A DNA stretch of 6,309 bases. Source: Acidobacteriaceae bacterium (GTDB lineage: Bacteria; Acidobacteriota; Terriglobia; Terriglobales; Acidobacteriaceae). Shown here one piece after another: positions 1 through 5,957 of the stretch. Both the position numbers and the translations under genes were made by a program. Location: NCBI GenBank assembly GCA_030049955.1, contig JASIJX010000364.1:1-6309 (forward strand), read 5' to 3'. A model generated the notes under the pieces. It had not been told where the DNA came from, did not search any database, and saw nothing but the letters and a program-made list of their open reading frames with translations. How positions within the stretch are numbered: position 1 is the first letter of the stretch; the number at the start of each line of letters is the position of its first letter.

Positions 1-101
1 GCGCACCGCAGCTCTCTCAACCGCGGTGCAGGCGGGACCAACGGCCGGAACGGCTTGCCTCGGGCTCCCTATCTTGGAGATTCAACAAGGTCGCTCCACC
101 A

Positions 102-488
102 TCACGCAGCTGTGCCTTCGTCTGCTTTGCGCTCCACGGTCGCGTCGTCGCGCGGCTCATCCAGGTTGCCGTCCACTGCGTCTTCCGCACGCGCTGCATC
201 TGTGTCGACGTAATGGCGGCGCAGCGTGTCGCTTGTGTTGTCACGGCCAGGCGTCACGCTGACGGCGCCCCGGTCGTCCTGTATGGGCCCCACCTCAGTA
301 AATTTGCCCACTTTCTCCTCGGCCAGCTCATCGACCACGTAGCCCGAGCCGTTGCGGGCATTCGGCCGCTCGTCCTCCTGCTGCAGGTTCACCTTCAAGG
401 CATCCAGCTCCTCGTCCGTGGTTGCGTCCAGCTTGTGGATCTCCTTGCCAAGATTGGCACCTTTGTTGCCCTTGCGCTCCTCTTCCAT
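102..488 (-). CDS. Small acidic hypothetical protein (128 aa)
   Basis: I do not recognise this gene as a named family. The protein is very hydrophilic and acidic: about 33 Asp/Glu against 18 Lys/Arg. It has no Cys or Trp, no signal peptide and no membrane segment, so it is probably cytoplasmic and partly disordered. An N-terminal stretch (about residues 13-45) could form a charged helix, and it is followed by a motif NARNGSGYVVDE near residue 47. The C-terminal half carries RRHYVDTDAARAEDAVDGNL and ends in KADEGTAA. The frame stays open a further 35 codons upstream. I chose the ATG at 488 because a GGAGGG sequence lies 10 bases before it, and the upstream extension (Arg/Ala-rich) differs in character from the acidic body. 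It lies 272 bases downstream of the cyclic di-GMP enzyme gene on the same strand, too far for confident co-transcription. It could be a stress- or envelope-related small protein, but nothing in the sequence shows a function. Confidence 0.72.
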   Translation of the reverse strand: MEEERKGNKGANLGKEIHKLDATTDEELDALKVNLQQEDERPNARNGSGYVVDELAEEKVGKFTEVGPIQDDRGAVSVTPGRDNTSDTLRRHYVDTDAARAEDAVDGNLDEPRDDATVERKADEGTAA

Positions 489-760
489 TGCCCCAAAACC
501 CTCCGAATCTCTTCCAGCCTGTGTGATGCATCGCAAGGCGGTTGCGCCCATGGCCGCTGCAGCAAACCGGTTCAGCGCTGCAGGCCGAAGCATGCGAATA
601 ATGGACGATTTAACTGAATCCAGAGGACTTCACGCCAACAGCGGCAAACGTCGTTTACGCTGGCCGGTGACGCCGCTGGGCGGCGCGACGTTGCGGCTCA
701 CGCACTTGCCACGCGGGCCGTTTGGCCGGGGCACACTGCCGCAGGTCAAATGGCCGCAGC
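489..760. other. Intergenic gap between two minus-strand genes
   Basis: This gap must hold the end of the transcript of the cyclic di-GMP enzyme gene and the promoter of the small acidic gene. A GC-rich hairpin is visible at 671-685 (CGCCGC, 3-base loop, GCGGCG), about 76 bases beyond the stop at 761. No T-run follows it on the minus strand, so it is a weak terminator candidate at best. A second imperfect inverted repeat surrounds 641-660 (AAACG, T, CGTTT core). I find no convincing -35/-10 pair for the small gene. Open frames here on both strands look like GC-rich shadows. Confidence 0.4.
499..504 (-). promoter_or_regulatory. Ribosome binding site of the small acidic protein
   Basis: On the minus strand this reads GGAGGG, ten bases before the ATG at 488. 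It decides the start: the ATG of the longer open frame at 593 would add 35 residues unlike the rest of the protein. Confidence 0.55.
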
Positions 761-3247
761 TCAGTGCACGGCTGCCATGTGGCTCGTGTGAATAAGCTTT
801 GGTGGACTGGTGTTCAACTTCTGGTAGTAGCTCTGCTTGGCGGCGTACATCTGGCGATCGGCCTCGGCAAGCAGTTGCTCGGAGTCGATTCCGTCCTGCG
901 GAAAGAATGCCGCTCCAAGGCTCAACGAGAGAAAGTCCCTGCCACAAACCTCGCGGCAGGCGCGCTGGGCAAGCGAGCTGAAGATCATAGCTCGGTCGGC
1001 GACCGACGAGGACGGCATGCTCGGAGCGATGATCACGAATTCGTCGCCGCCCATGCGGGCCGTGTAGTCGGTATCGCGGCAGGCCTCGCGCATCATGTTC
1101 GAGAACAGCTTGAGCACCTTGTCGCCGGCCAGGTGGCCGAAGCGGTCGTTGATCTCCTTGAACCCGTTCAGATCGCAGACCATGACGGCGACGGTGTCGT
1201 GCTCGCGCTTGCAGCGGGCCAGTTCCTGCTCCAGATGCATGGAGAGCGCTCGCGCGTTGGCCATGCCCGTCAGATAGTCGATGGTGGCCGAGCTTTCCGC
1301 CTCGCGATACTTGAGAGCATTTTCGATGAACAGGGCGACGCGCGAGGTGATCACCTGCAGCACGCGCAGATGATCGCTGGTGAATGCGTCGGATGCGGAC
1401 TGGTAGAGAGCAAGTACGCCGACAATCCCGGTAACGCCCTCCAGCGGAACCGCCAGGGCCGAACGCGGCTCGGTGGGATTCTTCGGGTCGTGGATAAAAC
1501 CCTCCTCGACGGCCGGGTTTCCGTTGATGATCGAGCGCGCGTTCTGCGCCACCCAGCCGCACAGGCCTGAACCGACCGGAATTCGGAGCGCATTTAACAG
1601 TCTGAAATTATCGCCGCTGACGAACTCGGGAATCAGCATATCTCCCTGGCGGACGAAAGCGACGATCGAGTCATAGGGCACAAGCTTGCGCAGTCGCACG
1701 GCAACCAGCGACAGGTTTTCATCCAGGCTCAGCGAATTGCCGAGATCCTGGCTTAGTTCAAAGAGCGTGTGCGCCTCCTGCCGGGCCGAAGCGATGGAGG
1801 AGAGGAAGTCACTCTCTCTCGAGCGGTAGGCTGCGTTATGCTCAAAGCCGGCTGCTGGCCGCTCGCCGCGCTCTACCCGGCCGATATACCTGAGCGCGTC
1901 CACGCGATTTTCATCCAGGCTGCGCAAAGCCAGCTTCTCCAGCTCCAGATGGCGCCGTTGAAGAATCTCGACAACTTTGGGATCGAAAGAAATTCCCGAT
2001 TCCTCTGCGACCTTCTCCATCGCCTCATTGCGCGGCAGCGCCTTGCGGTACTGACGATCCGAGGAGAGCGCATCCAGGCAGTCGACCACGGCAAGAATTC
2101 GCGCTCCGATGGGAATCTCTTCGCCGTGAAGGCCGTCTGGATAGCCCTGCCCGTTCCACTTCTCGTGATGCGACCGGACGATTGGGGCGACCGGATAAGG
2201 GAATGCGACCTTCTCCAGAATTTCCGAACCGACTACCGGATGAATCTTCATCTTCTCGAACTCGGCAGGCGTCAGCCGTCCGGGCTTGTTGATGATATGG
2301 TCGGGAACGGCGAGCTTGCCGATATCGTGCAGCAGCGCTGCCGCGCGCAGGGCATCGATCTCCTGCTCGCTCAGGTTCATGTCCCTTGCAATTTCCACCG
2401 CATACGTGCGTACCCGGTTCAGATGCTCGTGCGTGGTGTGGTCCTTGGCGTCGATTGCCAGCGCCAGTCCTTCAATGGTCCGCAAATGCAGCGCACAAAC
2501 CTCTTCGACATGGCGCTTTTCCGCCTCCACTTGCCGGGTTTCGATCTCCACGCGCTTCTTTTCGTCTTCGAGCCTTCCCAGGTAAAGCAAGTATGAGCGG
2601 TAAATCCAGTACATGATCGGAACGATCAGCAGCGCGTTCTCCCACCCGATGAACCGGTCCACATAGCTGACGAGGCCCACCACCGCGGCGCCGATCAGGT
2701 AGTAGGGCAGCGACCAGAAATAGGTTTCCGACCAGATCTTGCGCAGCGAATGTCCTTCCGCCAGAGAGATCACCACCGCGATGGGAATGGTGTTCGTGAG
2801 GAAATAAGCGAAAGCGGTCACCAGCAGCAGCAGCGGCATGCTGTTGCGTAGCACGGCTATAGAAGATTGATATGCGTGATAACTAAGCCAGATTGCCGGA
2901 GCAGTCATGCTGAGCACGTTGAAGATCACTTTCAACGGCTCCGGGCCCTGCCTGGTCTTCCAGACGCTCTGCAGCAGCGCGGCAGCACAACCGATAGCGA
3001 GGGTCTCTGGCAACGAGAGCTCGAGAATGCCGAGCAGCACAAACAGGAAGTGCACCGACATGGTGCTCTCCATCCCCGGCAGCCGCACCTTCATGGTGGA
3101 GGCCAGAACGGCGATGGAAAAATAGCAGGCGAACTTAAGAAGATCGTTGGAGTGCCAGTGCTGGAAAGACTCAACCAGAATAACGGCGCCGCAGGCAGCC
3201 GTTACGCCGATAAACACCTTTGCCCGTATTGGAATGGAAGCTTCCAT
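761..3247 (-). CDS. Membrane HD-GYP / GAF / GGDEF cyclic di-GMP enzyme
   Basis: This 828-residue inner-membrane signalling protein is predicted both to hydrolyse and to synthesise cyclic di-GMP. Residues about 8-222 form roughly seven or eight membrane helices, resembling a MASE-type sensor domain. Residues about 224-250 are a charged coiled-coil linker. The HD-GYP domain (about 250-450) has H275, H307-D308 in LLHDIGK, H336, H360-H361, GYP at 368-370 and D389, which is the full set of metal ligands for a binuclear site. A GAF domain follows (about 490-645). The GGDEF domain (about 655-810) has DLNGFKEIND, GGDEF at 733-737 and an inhibitory RxxD site (R724, D727) five residues before it. Both activities therefore look intact. 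I chose the ATG at 3247 because GGAGAGG lies just upstream and the hydrophobic domain begins right after; the frame is open 21 residues further. It is transcribed away from the protease gene across a shared 621-base region. The signal it senses is unknown. Confidence 0.95.
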   Translation of the reverse strand: MEASIPIRAKVFIGVTAACGAVILVESFQHWHSNDLLKFACYFSIAVLASTMKVRLPGMESTMSVHFLFVLLGILELSLPETLAIGCAAALLQSVWKTRQGPEPLKVIFNVLSMTAPAIWLSYHAYQSSIAVLRNSMPLLLLVTAFAYFLTNTIPIAVVISLAEGHSLRKIWSETYFWSLPYYLIGAAVVGLVSYVDRFIGWENALLIVPIMYWIYRSYLLYLGRLEDEKKRVEIETRQVEAEKRHVEEVCALHLRTIEGLALAIDAKDHTTHEHLNRVRTYAVEIARDMNLSEQEIDALRAAALLHDIGKLAVPDHIINKPGRLTPAEFEKMKIHPVVGSEILEKVAFPYPVAPIVRSHHEKWNGQGYPDGLHGEEIPIGARILAVVDCLDALSSDRQYRKALPRNEAMEKVAEESGISFDPKVVEILQRRHLELEKLALRSLDENRVDALRYIGRVERGERPAAGFEHNAAYRSRESDFLSSIASARQEAHTLFELSQDLGNSLSLDENLSLVAVRLRKLVPYDSIVAFVRQGDMLIPEFVSGDNFRLLNALRIPVGSGLCGWVAQNARSIINGNPAVEEGFIHDPKNPTEPRSALAVPLEGVTGIVGVLALYQSASDAFTSDHLRVLQVITSRVALFIENALKYREAESSATIDYLTGMANARALSMHLEQELARCKREHDTVAVMVCDLNGFKEINDRFGHLAGDKVLKLFSNMMREACRDTDYTARMGGDEFVIIAPSMPSSSVADRAMIFSSLAQRACREVCGRDFLSLSLGAAFFPQDGIDSEQLLAEADRQMYAAKQSYYQKLNTSPPKLIHTSHMAAVH

Positions 3248-3251
3248 GGGC

Positions 3252-3258
3252 CCTCTCC
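3252..3258 (-). promoter_or_regulatory. Ribosome binding site of the cyclic di-GMP enzyme
   Basis: The minus strand reads GGAGAGG, with its GGAG core seven bases before the ATG at 3247. It supports that start over the ATG at 3310, whose extra 21 residues are Arg/Asp/Ser-rich and unlike the family N-terminus. Confidence 0.6.
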
Positions 3259-3362
3259 AATGGGGCGCCGGATCCGATCTGCTTCGGTCGCTCCTGTCGC
3301 AACCCGCCAACCATCAGATTCCGGCGCATCCGCCAGATTTATCGACTTACAGCGATTGGCCC

Positions 3363-3368
3363 TTTATA
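3363..3368 (-). promoter_or_regulatory. Possible -10 element for the cyclic di-GMP enzyme gene
   Basis: The minus strand reads TATAAA here, close to the sigma-70 -10 consensus and about 115 bases before the ATG at 3247. No good -35 hexamer lies 16-18 bases upstream. Instead a TGGCACT half-site of the repeat cluster sits about 22 bases upstream, which would fit an activator-dependent promoter. This is a motif guess only. Confidence 0.25.
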
Positions 3369-3390
3369 TCTCGACTCGTATCTAATTGTG

Positions 3391-3502
3391 AGTGCCACTT
3401 TAAGGCCATTACCCAACGACGGTCCTATTACGGCACTATAGTTCCATAAATTAGTGCCATCCTATATAGCTTCTAGTTCTATTACTTTGGCGTGTCAGGC
3501 AC
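3391..3502. repeat. Cluster of GGCACT half-sites (putative operator array)
   Basis: The hexamer AGTGCC or its complement GGCACT occurs at 3391-3396, 3432-3437 and 3453-3458, with a near-match GGCACC at 3498-3503. The middle pair forms a 7-base inverted repeat GGCACTA (3432-3438) and TAGTGCC (3452-3458) with a 13-base spacer. Three copies have an AATT next to them: AATTGTGAGTGCC, AAATTAGTGCC and GGCACCTAATT. The starts of the first three are 41 and 21 bases apart, close to four and two turns of DNA. This looks like a transcription-factor site array, but the protein is not identified. Confidence 0.4.
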
Positions 3503-3533
3503 CTAATTAAGGGATTTCTAATTTTCTGCCGAT

Positions 3534-3558
3534 GAGGCTATTGTGCGATAGAAGCCTC
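3534..3558. promoter_or_regulatory. Stem-loop in the divergent region
   Basis: GAGGCT (3534-3539) pairs with AGCCTC (3553-3558) around a 13-base loop. An alternative inner pairing, CTAT with ATAG, is possible within it. No T-run follows on either strand, so it is not a standard terminator. It may be an operator palindrome or a leader-RNA structure; its role is unknown. Confidence 0.3.
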
Positions 3559-3690
3559 TCATAAAAGCTGCACTATTGCCGGATTCGATATATACCCGGA
3601 GCAGCCCAAGCTGAGTGGCTTTCCCCCCACAAACACGGCCACCTTGCGCATACCTGCGCTAGTGGCGCGCACATAATGCACTCGCGGCGC

Positions 3691-3770
3691 GCGGCAGCAA
3701 CCCTGTTCGGACGGAGTGCGATAGTGTCGTAGCGCGACGGCCACTTGATTTCGTGCGGTCGCGGCAGCAA
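3691..3770 (+). repeat. Pair of 10-base direct repeats GCGGCAGCAA
   Basis: GCGGCAGCAA occurs at 3691-3700 and again at 3761-3770, 70 bases apart, upstream of the protease gene. The second copy overlaps the left arm of the strong hairpin at 3764-3792. The first copy is followed by CCCTGTT instead and lacks a nearby partner arm. They could be protein-binding sites or chance in GC-rich DNA. Confidence 0.25.
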
Positions 3771-3792
3771 AGGGTATAGCACCCTTTGTTGC
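3764..3792 (+). promoter_or_regulatory. Strong stem-loop upstream of the protease gene
   Basis: GCAGCAAAGGGT (3764-3775) pairs with ACCCTTTGTTGC (3781-3792) around a five-base loop ATAGC. This gives a 12-bp stem with one G-U wobble when transcribed. It ends 76 bases before the protease ATG. No T-run follows, so it is not a classical terminator. It could be a leader-RNA stabilising hairpin, a protein-binding RNA structure or a DNA operator palindrome. Whether it is transcribed is not known, because no clear promoter is visible. Confidence 0.5.
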
Positions 3793-3853
3793 ACCGTTCC
3801 GGGCAGACCTCGATCTTACTCACTGCCCGCGCAGCGTTATTGATGGATGAAAT

Positions 3854-3860
3854 GGGAGGA
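3854..3860 (+). promoter_or_regulatory. Ribosome binding site of the protease gene
   Basis: GGGAGGA lies eight bases before the ATG at 3869, a near-ideal site. It fixes the start of the protease and so the full signal peptide; the next in-frame ATG (codon 10) has no such site. Confidence 0.7.
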
Positions 3861-3868
3861 TAACTAGA

Positions 3869-5764
3869 ATGAAATCTAAAACATCCCGAAGTGCCATGTG
3901 GGGGAGAAGGCTTCTGATTGCAGCCGCCCTCCTCGCTGGCGCCGGCCTCATTTCTGCGCAGCAATGGTCTCCTAAGATCTCCCACGATCTGCAGAATCAA
4001 TCGGGGTCAGTCAACGTAATTATTACCTTCAACCAGCCACTCAGCGCAGCGATACAGCAGAAGGTCTTCAACCACGGAGGCACTCTTCATCGCACGTTGG
4101 GGCTGATCAACGGCGGCGTGTACCAGATTCCTTCGGCCAACCTGCTGGACCTGGCAGCCGATCCTGCGATCGCGCACATCTCGCTTGACCGGCCAGTGTA
4201 CAGCTTGACAACCAGCGCCGGCACCACGCCTGCGCTCGACTACCACAATGAAACCATCAACACGTCCGTGGCCTGGAACCAGGGCCTGAGCGGCGCCGGC
4301 ATCGGCGTGGCCATCATCGACAGCGGCATCGCCGGCGTCGACGACCTGAACGCCAGCAACGTCGTTTACTCGCAGGACTTCACCGGATTGGGAAGCGCAG
4401 CCGACCAGTACGGCCACGGGACTCATGTCAGCGGCATTGTCGCTGGAACGGGCGCCGACTCCACCGGCCCGAACTACTTTTACACGTTCATGGGCATCGC
4501 GCCGAATGCCAATCTGATCGACCTGCGCGTGCTCGACCAGAACGGCGCGGGCACAGTCAGCGAAGTCATCGCGGCAATTGACAAAGCGATCCAACTGCAG
4601 AACACCTACAACATCCGAGTGATCAACCTCTCGGTGGGCAGCGGCGTGTTCGAGAGCTATCACAATGATCCGCTTTGCCAGGCTGTGGAACAGGCATGGA
4701 ACGCGGGCATTGTGGTGGTGGTCTCGGCCGGCAACAGCGGCCGCGACAACGCCGCAGGAACCAACGGCTATGGCACCATCACCTCTCCCGGCAACGATCC
4801 GTACGTCATCACGGTGGGCGCGATGAACACCATGGGGACTCCGAGCCGGACGGACGATGTGCCTACAAGCTACAGTTCCAAGGGACCGACGCTGTGGGAC
4901 CAGATCGCGAAACCCGATCTCGTCGCACCCGGCAATCTGATCATCTCCCTCTATACGCCACAGGAGACGCTCGCGCAGGAAAACCCCGGCAACGAAGTTC
5001 CCTACGCGGTGTACGAAACCAACGGCAGCCAAAATCCATCGGGTGAATATTTCATCCTGAGCGGAACCAGCATGGCTGCGCCGATGGTGAGCGGTGCGGC
5101 AGCCCTGTTGCTCCAGCAAAACTCCGCGCTCACGCCCGATCAGGTGAAGGCCATTCTGATGGCCTCGTCCTTCAAGAACCTGATACCGAACGCCATTGTC
5201 ACCGACCCAGTGACCGGCGCAACCTACGATGTGCAGGCCAACCTCTTCACGGTCGGCGCGGGCTATCTGGATATCCAGGCTGCGCTGCAGACTGCCGCCT
5301 ATCCCCCGCCTGCGTGGGCAAGCGCCATGTCGCCACACGTAACCGTGGATCGGTACGGGTACGTCGTACTGGTCAACGGCACTCCTGCCAATGGAGAGCC
5401 CGTGCTCTGGAGTGGTTCAGTGAACTGGAGAGGAATCTCCGTGCTGGACTCGAGTGTTCTGTGGGGCACCAATGCCGCGCAGGATGAGAGCGTCATCTGG
5501 GGCGGCTCAGTGCTGCAGGGCGCCAATACTCTCGGCGAGTCCGTGATCTGGGGCGGAAGCACGCTGGACAGCGAGAGCGTGCTGTGGGGCACAAGCACGG
5601 TTGACACCGAGAGCGTGCTCTGGGGTTCGAGCGTCCTCTGGGGCTCAAGCATCGGCAGCGGAGAAAGCGTGTTGTGGGGCTCGGCGACAAACCTGGCCAA
5701 TAGCGTGCTCTGGGGCTCCAGCACCGCAGCCGCCGAAGTCATCTCCAACGGCGATAGTCGTTAA
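3869..5764 (+). CDS. Secreted subtilisin-like S8 serine protease with Trp-repeat tail
   Basis: This 631-residue exported protease hydrolyses peptide bonds by the Asp-His-Ser mechanism. Residues 1-30 form a signal peptide: basic MKSKTSRSAMWGRR, a hydrophobic core and an ISA cleavage site before QQ. Residues about 46-111 resemble the inhibitor/chaperone propeptide of subtilases (SVNVIITF start). The peptidase domain spans about 140-475. It has D151 in IIDSG, H183 in GHGTHVSGIVAG, the oxyanion N289 in SAGNSG, KPDLVAPG near 348, and S401 in SGTSMAAPMVSG. After a Pro-rich junction (about 479-483), residues 511-617 carry repeated SVLWG/SVIWG units. I see no LPxTG, autotransporter or C-terminal membrane helix, so release from the cell, or retention by the tail, is inferred. 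Start choice rests on GGGAGGA eight bases upstream. It is a single-gene unit with its own terminator candidate at 5825-5856. The substrate is unknown; a nutritional extracellular role is plausible. Confidence 0.95.
   Translation: MKSKTSRSAMWGRRLLIAAALLAGAGLISAQQWSPKISHDLQNQSGSVNVIITFNQPLSAAIQQKVFNHGGTLHRTLGLINGGVYQIPSANLLDLAADPAIAHISLDRPVYSLTTSAGTTPALDYHNETINTSVAWNQGLSGAGIGVAIIDSGIAGVDDLNASNVVYSQDFTGLGSAADQYGHGTHVSGIVAGTGADSTGPNYFYTFMGIAPNANLIDLRVLDQNGAGTVSEVIAAIDKAIQLQNTYNIRVINLSVGSGVFESYHNDPLCQAVEQAWNAGIVVVVSAGNSGRDNAAGTNGYGTITSPGNDPYVITVGAMNTMGTPSRTDDVPTSYSSKGPTLWDQIAKPDLVAPGNLIISLYTPQETLAQENPGNEVPYAVYETNGSQNPSGEYFILSGTSMAAPMVSGAAALLLQQNSALTPDQVKAILMASSFKNLIPNAIVTDPVTGATYDVQANLFTVGAGYLDIQAALQTAAYPPPAWASAMSPHVTVDRYGYVVLVNGTPANGEPVLWSGSVNWRGISVLDSSVLWGTNAAQDESVIWGGSVLQGANTLGESVIWGGSTLDSESVLWGTSTVDTESVLWGSSVLWGSSIGSGESVLWGSATNLANSVLWGSSTAAAEVISNGDSR
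5399..5719 (+). repeat. SVLWG hexad repeats in the protease C-terminus
   Basis: Encodes residues 511-617. V(L/I)W(G/S) units place Trp at 514, 532, 544, 561, 573, 585, 591, 603 and 615. Extra degenerate copies are SVNW (Trp520) and SVLQG (Gln550). Most spacings are 6 or 12 residues, so the underlying unit is a hexad with Trp usually in every second one. Intervening hexads keep a Ser-x-Leu/Val-Asp trace (STLD, STVD). Similar Trp-Gly tails occur in other bacterial S8 peptidases as far as I recall. A six-residue period suggests a beta-solenoid-like fold, which is inference. Confidence 0.8.
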
Positions 5765-5824
5765 CCCGCAACGCAGCGCGCCGACACGCTTCACGCCGGA
5801 GCGCTGCCTGCAGATGCGGAAATC

Positions 5825-5856
5825 ATGCGCCCGGCTGGGAACGCGGCCGGGCGCAT
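5825..5856 (+). terminator. Rho-independent terminator candidate for the protease gene
   Basis: A perfect 11-bp inverted repeat, ATGCGCCCGGC (5825-5835) and GCCGGGCGCAT (5846-5856), encloses a 10-base loop. It starts 60 bases after the protease stop. The downstream tract TCTTCATGTTT is T-rich but interrupted, so it fits the plus-strand direction better than the minus strand, where no T-run follows. Confidence 0.65.
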
Positions 5857-5868
5857 TCTTCATGTTTG

Positions 5869-5905
5869 AAAAACGGCCTTCAATTTCTGCATTTTGAAAT
5901 GGGCC
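5869..5905 (-). terminator. Possible terminator for the permease gene
   Basis: Read on the minus strand, GGCC and TTCAA arms pair with TTGAA and GGCC around a 10-base loop, with a three-base bulge (CAT) in one arm, followed by GTTTTT. It begins about 52 bases after the permease stop at 5958. The stem is weak in its AT part, so this is a moderate-to-low call. Confidence 0.35.
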
Positions 5906-5911
5906 AGATCG

Positions 5912-5928
5912 GCCGGATCAGATCCGGC
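5912..5928. repeat. 17-base interrupted palindrome
   Basis: GCCGGATC and GATCCGGC flank a single A. As RNA it could form a 6-bp stem with a 5-base loop. It lies between the two convergent genes, 30 bases past the permease stop. No T-run follows, so it may be a minor transcript-end structure or a chance palindrome. Confidence 0.35.
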
Positions 5929-5957
5929 AAAGCGGCTGCGCCGTCGCCGGGATAGCC

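Larger units (their letters stand above)
3248..3868. other. Divergent intergenic regulatory region (621 bases)
   Basis: This gap separates the divergent cyclic di-GMP enzyme and protease genes and must carry both promoters. About 3350-3590 is clearly richer in A and T than the flanking genes, as expected for promoter DNA. The segment contains four GGCACT-type half-sites (3391-3502), a stem-loop at 3534-3558 and a strong stem-loop at 3764-3792. It also has two 10-base direct repeats GCGGCAGCAA (3691-3700 and 3761-3770), and ACGGCCAC occurs twice (3635-3642 and 3737-3744). A six-base inverted pair GCACTC/GAGTGC encloses about 3679-3719. I see no conserved protein, tRNA or known riboswitch in it. 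The several open frames across it look like chance. Confidence 0.6.

Noticed and set aside
3..29. 7-bp hairpin GCACCGC/GCGGTGC as a terminator of the small acidic gene
   Set aside because: The loop is 13 bases, no T-run follows on the minus strand within view, and it sits over 70 bases past the stop; too weak to call.
213..795. Plus-strand open frames over the small acidic gene and its upstream gap
   Set aside because: Compositionally biased Ser/Arg/Leu-rich translations; the minus-strand frame has a good ribosome site and a coherent acidic protein.
630..1562. A 310-codon minus-strand open frame overlapping the end of the cyclic di-GMP enzyme gene
   Set aside because: It overlaps the GAF and GGDEF coding region in another frame and its Arg/Gly/Pro-rich translation matches no family; typical GC-rich shadow.
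1769..2596. A 275-codon plus-strand open frame inside the cyclic di-GMP enzyme gene
   Set aside because: It is antisense to a region encoding the conserved HD-GYP domain, and no domain is visible in its translation.
3391..3459. TGGCACT elements as sigma-54 promoters
   Set aside because: The -24 like TGGCAC is present, but the required GC at -12 with the correct spacing is missing in each copy (TTAG, TATG or TTCC instead).
3843..3863. Six-codon leader peptide frame ending just before the protease start
   Set aside because: It overlaps the protease ribosome site and has no ribosome site of its own; ATG followed by a nearby stop is expected by chance.
3500..3868. A cyclic di-GMP riboswitch in the protease leader
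   Set aside because: I looked for the conserved GEMM core and its flanking stems and could not find them; the visible hairpins do not fit that architecture.
4007..5338. A 443-codon open frame antisense to the protease gene
   Set aside because: Its translation has no recognisable domain, is rich in Val, His, Arg and Asp as expected from the complement of a GC-rich gene, and the plus-strand frame is an unmistakable complete protease.
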